A stretch of DNA of 37,792 bases, taken from positions 273,774-311,565 of the forward strand of contig NZ_LT707416.1 of the NCBI RefSeq assembly GCF_900155585.1, read 5' to 3'. Within the stretch, counting starts at the first letter, position 1; the number at the start of each line of letters is the position of its first letter. Below are positions 14,803 through 21,469 of this stretch, one piece after another. The position numbers and the translations under genes are program-made. The notes below the pieces were generated by a model that was given only the letters and a program-made list of their open reading frames with translations, did no database searches and was not told where the DNA came from. Source of the stretch: Aedoeadaptatus urinae. GTDB lineage: Bacteria; Bacillota; Clostridia; Tissierellales; Peptoniphilaceae.

Positions 14803-15591
14803 ATGAAATTTTGTGCAATCGCCAGTGGCAGCAGCGGCAACTGCCAATATATAGAAACGAACGAAAAGAAGATTTTAATCGACGCCGGCTTAAGCGGCAA
14901 GGCCATCGAGGAGAATTTGCGCGCCGTGGGGGTGGAGCCCGGGGATTTGGACGGAATTCTCGTTACCCACGAGCACAACGATCACGTGAAGGGCGTGGGG
15001 ATTTTGGCCCGCCGCTGGGGGCTGGATGTCTTCGCCAACGAAAACACCTGGCGCGCCATGGAAAAGACGGTGAAGCGCATTGACGATCACAAGCGCCACG
15101 TCTTTGACACGGCCCAAGCTTTTTTCTACGGGGACCTGGAGATCGTGCCTATGGCGCTGTTTCACGACGCCGTCGAGGGCACGGGCTATGTGATTCGCTC
15201 GGGAAGCAAAAAGCTTTCCGTCCTCACGGACACGGGCTGGGTCAATACGTCTATGCTGGAGAAGATGAGCGGCAGCGATCTTTATTACATCGAGAGCAAT
15301 CACGATACGGATATGCTTGAAAGTGGCCCCTATCCCCGCATACTGAAGGACCGCATCGCATCGACTCGGGGGCACTTGTCCAACGAGCACTGCGGCGAGC
15401 TCTTGACCGGGCTTTTGGAAAAGAAGGGCGAGCACGTGGTCTTGGCCCATTTGTCCGAGGAAAACAATCGGCCCCTGTTGGCGGCCCGGGCGACTCGGGA
15501 AATTTTGGCTGAGCACGCCATTTACGAGGGCAGGGATTTTATTTTGGAAGTGGCAAAGGCCAGAGTGCCTTCCCGCTTTATCGAGCTGTAA
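14803..15591 (+). CDS. walJ: MBL-fold metallohydrolase, WalJ/YycJ family
   Basis: 262 residues from the ATG at 14803. A GTG twelve bases earlier is in frame, but it overlaps the GGAGG site that serves the ATG. The start MKFCAIASGSSGNCQYIE is the family hallmark. The metal-binding THEHNDHVKG follows near residue 57, with later SVLTDTGW, ESNHD and LAHLSEENN segments carrying the remaining His/Asp ligands. WalJ acts with the WalKR cell-wall system in many Bacillota and has been linked to mismatch-repair-associated nuclease activity. Here it is not next to walRK but heads a walJ-surE-transporter operon, 9 bp before surE. Confidence 0.9.
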   Translation: MKFCAIASGSSGNCQYIETNEKKILIDAGLSGKAIEENLRAVGVEPGDLDGILVTHEHNDHVKGVGILARRWGLDVFANENTWRAMEKTVKRIDDHKRHVFDTAQAFFYGDLEIVPMALFHDAVEGTGYVIRSGSKKLSVLTDTGWVNTSMLEKMSGSDLYYIESNHDTDMLESGPYPRILKDRIASTRGHLSNEHCGELLTGLLEKKGEHVVLAHLSEENNRPLLAARATREILAEHAIYEGRDFILEVAKARVPSRFIEL

Positions 15592-15600
15592 GGAGGACCT

Positions 15601-16359
15601 ATGAAAATACTTTTGACCAATGACGACGGTTACTTTGCGCCGGGGATTCAGGCTTTGGCCAAGGTGCTGGCCAAGGAACACGAGCTGGTGATCGTGGCGC
15701 CGGAGGAAGAGCATTCCGGCCAGAGCCACGCCATTACCATTACCCACTCCTTAATCGTGAAGTCCGTGGAAATCGAAGGGGTGGAGGCGGACGCCTACAG
15801 CGTCAGCGGCACGCCGGCGGATTGCGTGCGTGCGGGGCTGGACAAGCTGGTGCCCTGGAAGCCCGACGTAATTTTTTCCGGATGCAATGCCGGCTACAAT
15901 GCGGGCATGGACATTATTTATTCCGGCACGGTAAGCGCCGCCCTGGAAGGGGTGCTCTCGGGCGTGCCCTCCGTGGCGGTGAGCGCCGAGTGGATCAAGG
16001 GGCAGTGCCGCTACGACACGGCGGCTTCCGTGGCGAAGAAGATTTTCGACAAGGTGCAGGGGCCTTTTCTCTCCTTGGCGAGCCCCATGGTCTTGAATAT
16101 TAATGTGCCTCATTTAGACGAAGAGGAGCTGAAGGGCCTTCGGGTGGCGGAAATCGGCGACAATGCCTACGACTATTACTTCGAAGAGGAAGTGGACGGG
16201 GAAAGGCGCCTGTCTTTAAGGGGCAGAAGCATTACGGAGCACGCCCCGGGGACGGACCGGTATTTTCTGGAGCGGGGCTATGTAACGGCGACGCCGGTAA
16301 TCTACGGTATGGCCGATCGCGCCGAGATGGACCGGCTGAAGAGTTGGCTCGATGAGTAA
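15601..16359 (+). CDS. surE: 5'/3'-nucleotidase SurE
   Basis: 252 residues. SurE removes phosphate from nucleoside monophosphates in stationary-phase survival and nucleotide salvage. The metal site is visible as TNDDG (D8, D9), HSGQSHAIT (Ser) and SGCNAGYNAGMDIIYSGTV (Asn). The family usually has SGIN.G.N at the last site; here it is SGCNAGYN, a mild change. The gene follows walJ with AAGGAGG in the 9-bp gap and overlaps the next gene by 8 bp (ATGAGTAA). Confidence 0.93.
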   Translation: MKILLTNDDGYFAPGIQALAKVLAKEHELVIVAPEEEHSGQSHAITITHSLIVKSVEIEGVEADAYSVSGTPADCVRAGLDKLVPWKPDVIFSGCNAGYNAGMDIIYSGTVSAALEGVLSGVPSVAVSAEWIKGQCRYDTAASVAKKIFDKVQGPFLSLASPMVLNINVPHLDEEELKGLRVAEIGDNAYDYYFEEEVDGERRLSLRGRSITEHAPGTDRYFLERGYVTATPVIYGMADRAEMDRLKSWLDE

Positions 16360-17260
16360 ATCCATGTCGCGAAAGACTCGCGCCAATCTCATGCTTCTCG
16401 CCTTGGCCATGATCTGGGGCGGCAGTTTCGTTTCGGCAAAGCTTGCCATGGAAAGTTTCGATCCCTATTTTATTATGGTGCTGCGCTTTTTTATCGGCGC
16501 GCTGGCCATGTTTCTGCTCTTTCCAAAAGAGCGGAAGAAGGCCAATAAGGCCACCGTGGTAGGCGGCGTGGAAATCGGCCTCCTCTTAGGCATCGGCACC
16601 GCCTTTCAAATGGTGGGCCTGCAATACACCACCCCCGCCAATCAAACCTTTATTATCGTAAGCTACGTCATTACCGTGCCCCTGATCCGCTTTCTCGTGT
16701 CGGGGATTCGGCCGGGAAAAAATATTGTGGTGGCCGCCGTCTTTACGGTGATCGGCGTGGGCTTTTTAACCCTGGGACCTTCTTTGGCCTTTAATCGCGG
16801 CGACGTCTATACCTTCATTATGGCTCTGCTCTTTGCCGTGCAGATTATTCGCATCGACGGCTACATGCCCCGGGTGGAAAGCGCCGTCTTTTTTACCACG
16901 GTACAGATTTTTGTGGCGGGGATCGTCTCCGCCGCCCTCTTTTTCATTCGAGGGGCGGGAACCGTCGTCGGTCCCGTGACGATAAAATCCATCGCCGCCT
17001 TCTTTTACCTCGTGGTGTTGAATACGGCGGTGGCCTATTATCTGCAAAACGGCGCCCAACGGGACGCCAGTCCCGACGAAAGCGCCCTCATCATCAGCTC
17101 CGAATCCCTTTTCGGCACCTTCGCCGCCTATTTTTTCGCCGGGGAAGAATTTTATCCGAAAAAAATCATCGGCTGCGTCCTGATCCTGGCGGGCCAATTT
17201 GTGGCCCAGGTGCTTCCCGCGCTTCGAAAAATTTTCTCCGATCGGCGAATTTCCATGTGA
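16352..17260 (+). CDS. DMT-superfamily transporter (EamA family)
   Basis: 302 residues with ten hydrophobic segments arranged as two EamA halves. The start NLMLLALAMIWGGSFVSAK and the first-half YTTPANQTFIIVSYVITVPL segment are typical, as are the second-half AYYLQNGAQRDASPDESALI and SSESLFGTFAAYFFAGE. Such proteins export or import metabolites such as amino acids or nucleotide precursors, but the substrate cannot be read here. It is translationally coupled to surE (8-bp overlap). Confidence 0.88.
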   Translation: MSKSMSRKTRANLMLLALAMIWGGSFVSAKLAMESFDPYFIMVLRFFIGALAMFLLFPKERKKANKATVVGGVEIGLLLGIGTAFQMVGLQYTTPANQTFIIVSYVITVPLIRFLVSGIRPGKNIVVAAVFTVIGVGFLTLGPSLAFNRGDVYTFIMALLFAVQIIRIDGYMPRVESAVFFTTVQIFVAGIVSAALFFIRGAGTVVGPVTIKSIAAFFYLVVLNTAVAYYLQNGAQRDASPDESALIISSESLFGTFAAYFFAGEEFYPKKIIGCVLILAGQFVAQVLPALRKIFSDRRISM

Positions 17261-17330
17261 AAGGTGTGGAGTGGCTTTTTTGTGGGTATAAGTAAAGGCA
17301 ATCACTCGCTTTATCGAAAGGAGAACACCG

Positions 17331-18116
17331 ATGAAAAAAACAACCATGGATATTTACAAAGCCATGTTTCCCAGTTTACTGATTTATCTTGTAATCGTCG
17401 CCGCCTTTAATTTAATTTTTGATATGATGGGCCTGGGCACCGACGCCTTTATGACAAACGTGGCGAACTCGCCCATGCCTATGCCGGAATTTCACTTCGG
17501 CGGCACGGCGGTGGCATCCCTCATCGTCCACTTGATCTACTACATCGTCGTGGGCCTCGCGGGCTACGGCCTGATCTTAATGATTTATCGCATGGCCCGC
17601 TACGACACGGAACCGGAATTTGTCGACGTCTTTTACTTTTTTAACGCCAAGGCCGGCTCCACCATCGGCACCTATATTATCGAAAAAATTCTTTCCGGCG
17701 TCTTTTTCCTGCTGCTCTTTGTGCCGGGGATCATCTTTTCCCTGGCCATGGTGCCCCTGGGTGCCGTCATCGGCATCGATCAGATTCGCGGTAGAGCCGG
17801 CGCCTTTACGCCCATTAAAGAGTCCTGGCGCATGACCAAGGGCCACAAGGGCATGATCTTCGGCCGCATGGCCATCGTCATCGTCATTGTCATGGTGCTC
17901 GCCGGCGGCTTCGGCTTGGCCATTGCGGCGGCGGGCCTTTCCCAAGGCACGATGAACACGCTGATCAATGTCTTAGGCACCGTGATCTTCGGCCTCATGA
18001 GCTATGTGGCCGTGGTGGATATCATTCGGGAGCTGGTGGAGCGAGGCGCCTTTGAAACCATCGATCCGATTCATGAAGAAATTGAAGATATGGAAATCCA
18101 AGGAGAGGTTCTATGA
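17331..18116 (+). CDS. Polytopic membrane protein, DUF975/DUF4013-like
   Basis: 261 residues with about five or six membrane segments. A VFFLLLFVPGIIFSLAMVPL segment is followed by SWRMTKGHKGMIFGR, the pattern of DUF975-type proteins ('L..VPGII....S.....KG.K...F'). Function is unknown. A GAAAGGAG site precedes the ATG and a TATAAG box lies at about 17286. Its stop overlaps the next start as ATGA, so the two are coupled. The acidic C-terminal tail (HEEIEDMEIQGE) is probably cytoplasmic. Confidence 0.65.
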   Translation: MKKTTMDIYKAMFPSLLIYLVIVAAFNLIFDMMGLGTDAFMTNVANSPMPMPEFHFGGTAVASLIVHLIYYIVVGLAGYGLILMIYRMARYDTEPEFVDVFYFFNAKAGSTIGTYIIEKILSGVFFLLLFVPGIIFSLAMVPLGAVIGIDQIRGRAGAFTPIKESWRMTKGHKGMIFGRMAIVIVIVMVLAGGFGLAIAAAGLSQGTMNTLINVLGTVIFGLMSYVAVVDIIRELVERGAFETIDPIHEEIEDMEIQGEVL

Positions 18117-18424
18117 GTTATTTAAAAGTTGAAATTTTTATACCGGAAGATTTCGTCGTGGAACTGGCCAACGATTTAAATGAAGCGGATATTTTCCGCG
18201 AAGGCAATTATGACTACACCTTCAGCCTGACGAGGGTGGAGGGCCACTGGCGGCCTCTGGAGGGTGCCGATCCCTACGACGGCGTCGTCGGTCAGGTGCA
18301 AAGCCGGGAAGAGATGAAGATGGAATTTCGCATCGACGAAGAGGACCGGGAAGAGGTACAGCGGATCATCGACCGCATCCATCCCTATGAGGTGCCGGTG
18401 GTCAATTACATTCAATTGGTTTAA
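18113..18424 (+). CDS. NIF3/YqfO C-terminal-like (CutA-fold) protein
   Basis: 103 residues. It begins LKVEIFIPEDFVVELANDL, then GNYDYTFSLTRVEGHWRPLEGADPYDGVVG, and ends with RIHPYEVPVVNYIQLV. This is the 'G.Y....F...G..RP..GA.P..G..G' and 'HPYE.P' pattern of the PII/CutA-like domain inserted in NIF3/YqfO proteins, here standing alone. Trimeric cytoplasmic assembly is expected. Role unknown; the coupling to a membrane protein gene may mean they act together (inference). Confidence 0.8.
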   Translation: MSYLKVEIFIPEDFVVELANDLNEADIFREGNYDYTFSLTRVEGHWRPLEGADPYDGVVGQVQSREEMKMEFRIDEEDREEVQRIIDRIHPYEVPVVNYIQLV

Positions 18425-18465
18425 AAAGCAAGCTATAGACGAAGATCCCTTTACGAAAAGGAGAG

Positions 18466-18488
18466 AAAGTGCCTAAGGGCACTTTTTT
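18466..18488 (+). terminator. Rho-independent terminator
   Basis: AAAGTGCC / GGGCACTTTTTT with a TAA loop, about 40 bp after the NIF3-like gene. Confidence 0.85.
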
Positions 18489-18531
18489 CGTGTGGAGTCG
18501 GTGTATACTGCCTTCGAAAGGAAGGGATCAC

Positions 18532-18591
18532 GTGACTTGGTTAATGATTTTTGTCGCAGCTTGCATCATGTGGATGCCGAAAGGAAAATAG
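18532..18591 (+). CDS. Possible 19-residue hydrophobic leader peptide before nfo
   Basis: A GTG start behind GAAGGGA, reading MTWLMIFVAACIMWMPKGK. It ends one base before the nfo ATG and contains the nfo ribosome site (AAAGGAAAA) at its end. A TATACT -10 box lies at about 18503. It could be a small membrane peptide or a leader that couples translation into nfo. There is no comparative evidence, so it may be chance. Confidence 0.3.
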   Translation: MTWLMIFVAACIMWMPKGK

Positions 18592-18592
18592 T

Positions 18593-19420
18593 ATGCTCAC
18601 TCTGGGATACCATACGTCGACGACGGCGGGCTTTGTAAAGACCATGAACGAGGTGAAAAAATACGGGGCGAACACCTTCCAATTTTTCACGCGCAATCCC
18701 CGGGGCTCGAAAGCCCGGGAGCTCGATAGAACGGATATGGAGGCATTTATTCGAAAGAAAAATGCTTTCGGCCCCGTCGTCGCCCACGCCGCCTATACCA
18801 TGAATCTGGCCTCGAACCGGGAGGACGTGCGCAAGAAGAGCTTCGATATTTTCGCCTCGGACATGGCCCTTCTCGCCCAATACCCGGAGGATACGGTTTA
18901 CGTCTTTCACCCGGGCAGCCACACCAAGGACGGCGTGGAGGTGGGCGTGGAGCGAATTATTCGCGCCATGGATCGGGCGAAGGAGCTGTTTCCACGCCGG
19001 GCCGTTTGCCTGGAGACCATGAGCGGCAAGGGCACGGAAATCGGCGGGCGGCTGGAGGAGCTCGCGGCGATCATCGATGCCGTGGCATCGGAGGATGTGG
19101 GCGTGGTCTTAGATACCTGCCATTTGTTCAGCGCCGGCTACGATCTGGCGGATCCCGAGGCATTTTTCGATACCTTCGATAAGCTGATCGGCCTTGAAAA
19201 AATAAAAGCCGTTCACGTCAACGACTCCCTCACCCCATTCGGCGCAAAAAAAGATCGCCACGCACCGGTGGGTGCGGGCGAAATCGGTTTGGATGTGCTT
19301 GGGCGGTTTCTCTATGCCGCGCCTTTAAAGGGGCTTCCCATGATTTTGGAAACGCCGGGAGAGCCGAAGGATCACGAAAAAGAAATTCAGCGCTTAAACG
19401 CCTTCGGTCAATCCATGTGA
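18593..19420 (+). CDS. nfo: Deoxyribonuclease IV (AP endonuclease, EndoIV/Nfo)
   Basis: 275 residues from the ATG at 18593. A TTG at 18551 would add 14 residues lacking family similarity. The TIM-barrel zinc enzyme cuts DNA 5' of abasic sites in base-excision repair. Visible zinc-ligand segments: VFHPGSHTKDG, CLETMSGKGTEIG, VLDTCHLFSAGYD, AVHVNDSLTPFGAKKDRHAPVGAGEIG (with the family NDS...G...DRH..., split here) and ILETPGE. The length is typical. It converges on glpK, overlapping its 3' end by 13 bp. Confidence 0.93.
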   Translation: MLTLGYHTSTTAGFVKTMNEVKKYGANTFQFFTRNPRGSKARELDRTDMEAFIRKKNAFGPVVAHAAYTMNLASNREDVRKKSFDIFASDMALLAQYPEDTVYVFHPGSHTKDGVEVGVERIIRAMDRAKELFPRRAVCLETMSGKGTEIGGRLEELAAIIDAVASEDVGVVLDTCHLFSAGYDLADPEAFFDTFDKLIGLEKIKAVHVNDSLTPFGAKKDRHAPVGAGEIGLDVLGRFLYAAPLKGLPMILETPGEPKDHEKEIQRLNAFGQSM

Positions 19421-20889
19421 TTGGCCATGGTGACGGCGACGGCTTTCTTCCACCGCGCCCGTTCGCCGGAGAGATCGGCGCCGGTGGGGGAAAGGATTTG
19501 GGCCTTGGAGGCCCGTTTTTTTATGTCCGAAATATCCTTATAGAGGCCGCAGCCTATGCCCGCCATAAAGGCGGCGCCCAGGGCCGTGGTTTCCACCAAA
19601 GCCGGCCGGTGGACGGAGCGGTGAATGGCATCGGCCAGGGTGGTCATTAAATAATCGTTGTGGCTCACGCCGCCGTCGACGAGAATGCGGTCGTGGCTCG
19701 CCTGTAAATCTTTTTCCATGGCATCCACCACGTCGGCGGTCATGTAGGCGATGGCATCGAGGGCGGCCTTCACCAAATGGGCCTTGGTCGTGGAGCGGCT
19801 GATGCCGAAGATGGTGCCCCGGGCTTCCGGATCCCAATAGGGGGTGCCCAGGCCCGTAAAGGCGGGGACGAAGAGCATGGGATTTTGTTCCGCCACGCTT
19901 TCGGCGAGGGCGGCGGTTTCTGCCGCCTTGTCGATAAGCCCCATGTCCTCCTTCAGCCATTCGATGACGCTGCCGCAGGCGAAGATGCTGCCTTCCATGG
20001 CATAAACCGGTCCTTCGCCGATGTCCCAGGCGTAGGAGGAGAGCAGGCCGTGTTCGCTGATGATGGGGGCATGTCCCGTGTTCATTAAGACGAAGGCGCC
20101 GGTGCCGAAGGTGCTTTTCACTTCGCCCACCTCGAAGCACTGTTCGCCGAAGAGGGCGGACTGTTGGTCCCCGATCATCCCCGTAATGGGAATGGAAATG
20201 CCGAAATGCTCCGCCAAGGTGGAGCCGAAATGAGCCGCCGTGGGAAGCACCTCAGGCAAGCACGCCCGGGGGATGTCGAAAAGCTTTAAGAGCTCGTCGT
20301 CCCAATCCAGCTCGTGAATATTAAAGAGCATGGTGCGGGAGGCGTTGGACATATCCGTGCGGTGGACGCCGCCGGTTAAGTGGTAGAGAAGAAAGCTGTC
20401 CACGGTGCCGAAAAGGACCTCGCCTCTTTCAGCCTTCTCCCGCGCCCCTTCCACGTGGTCGAGGATGTAGGCGATTTTCGTGGCGGAGAAGTAGGCGTCC
20501 ACCTCAAGACCGGTCTTTTCGCGGATCATATCGCCGTAGCCGGCGTCTTTGATCGCCTCGGCCCGATCGGCGGTGCGGCGGCACTGCCACACGATGGCCG
20601 GGGCGATGGCCTTGCCTGTGGCCTTGTCCCAAAGGATGGTGGTCTCCCGCTGATTGGTAATGCCCATGGCCACAATGTCTTTTCTGTCGATCTGGGCCTG
20701 GGCGATGGCTTCGGCGCAGACGCCGACGGTGGTGGCTAAAATTTCCGCGGGATCCTGTTCCACCCAGCCGGGATGGGGAAAGAATTGGCGAAAGGGCTTT
20801 TGCGCCACGGAGACCACGTTGGCGTCTTCGTCAAAGAGAATGGCGCGGTTGGATGTGGTGCCCGCGTCGATGGCGAGTAGGTACTTCAT
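19408..20889 (-). CDS. glpK: Glycerol kinase
   Basis: 493 residues, full length. It phosphorylates glycerol to glycerol-3-phosphate with ATP. The FGGY signatures are visible: [20 protein letters not shown] at the start, GWVEQDPAEI, TNQRETTILWD, the Asp of GMIGDQQSALFGEQ, the FTGLGTPYWDPEARG segment, and LVDGGVSHNDYLM. A GAGGTGA ribosome site precedes the ATG. No glpF or glpD is nearby. The start lies 37 bp after a truncated chromate-transporter copy without a terminator between them, so expression may depend on the inserted DNA upstream. A 28-codon copy of its 5' end survives at 23863-23945. Confidence 0.96.
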   Translation of the reverse strand: MKYLLAIDAGTTSNRAILFDEDANVVSVAQKPFRQFFPHPGWVEQDPAEILATTVGVCAEAIAQAQIDRKDIVAMGITNQRETTILWDKATGKAIAPAIVWQCRRTADRAEAIKDAGYGDMIREKTGLEVDAYFSATKIAYILDHVEGAREKAERGEVLFGTVDSFLLYHLTGGVHRTDMSNASRTMLFNIHELDWDDELLKLFDIPRACLPEVLPTAAHFGSTLAEHFGISIPITGMIGDQQSALFGEQCFEVGEVKSTFGTGAFVLMNTGHAPIISEHGLLSSYAWDIGEGPVYAMEGSIFACGSVIEWLKEDMGLIDKAAETAALAESVAEQNPMLFVPAFTGLGTPYWDPEARGTIFGISRSTTKAHLVKAALDAIAYMTADVVDAMEKDLQASHDRILVDGGVSHNDYLMTTLADAIHRSVHRPALVETTALGAAFMAGIGCGLYKDISDIKKRASKAQILSPTGADLSGERARWKKAVAVTMANHMD

Positions 20890-21303
20890 GATTCACCTCG
20901 GTAAGAAAATTTCAGATGGGTTGCGACTAGACCACAAGGGGCAGGGCCAGCTTTAAGACGACGACTAAGACGGCGCCCAGCATAATGAGCTTGATGAGAT
21001 CCATTTTTTTCCAATAGAGCACGCCGCCGACGACGAAGGTCATGAGGGCGACGATTTCCAAGCCGCCTCCTTCGGGCCACAGGGCGTTTTTAAACATTTC
21101 GTAGGAGGCGACGAAGATCAGCCCGATGATCCCCGCCTTGATTCCTCTCAGCAGCATCTCCATGAGGCGGAAGGTGCGCTTTTTCGTAAAGAGAAAATAG
21201 GCGAGAGTCAGGATGATGATGGTCTGAGGCGCCGTCACTCCCGCCGTGGCCACGACGGAGCCCACGGGCCCCGCCACCTGTGCTCCGACGAAGGTGGCGC
21301 TGT
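20807..21303. repeat. Direct repeat, copy A (glpK 5' end plus chromate-transporter 3' part)
   Basis: It matches 23863-24373 in the same orientation at an estimated 95% or more over most of its length. The exception is a short replaced stretch between the glpK start and the transporter stop (about 20901-20935). At 21303 the similarity ends abruptly and AT-rich sequence begins. Confidence 0.9.
20927..21303 (-). pseudogene. Truncated chromate transporter (C-terminal copy)
   Basis: It encodes about 116-125 residues equal to the last two thirds of the intact gene at 23997-24554 (ATFVGAQVAGPVGSVVATAG onward), with a few changes and an LVV rather than LMA end. The N-terminal FGGGY segment is missing because the sequence breaks at 21303. 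A half-protein lacking the first helices is unlikely to transport. Confidence 0.85.
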
Positions 21304-21417
21304 GTCCTTTTAAGCAATTTGTAAAAAATTATACAATTTAATCTTCCAGGATTAACTCAAAATTATCTTTTCATTCCAAAATACATATTATCTATTTTTT
21401 ATATGCATATCCATACG

Positions 21418-21455
21418 AAAATAGTGCTGATGATTTCTCACCAACACTATTTATT
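21418..21455 (-). terminator. Terminator of the LRR-Big2-SLH gene
   Basis: Minus-strand AAATAGTGTTGGTGA / TCATCAGCACTATTTT, an imperfect 15-bp stem with T-run, 15-50 bp after the stop codon. Confidence 0.7.
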
Positions 21456-21469
21456 ATAGAGCCAAATTT

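Noticed and set aside
20927-21303. The second chr copy as a functional short transporter
   Set aside because: It lacks the N-terminal FGGGY region and has no start codon with ribosome site; the similarity to the intact copy ends abruptly at 21303.
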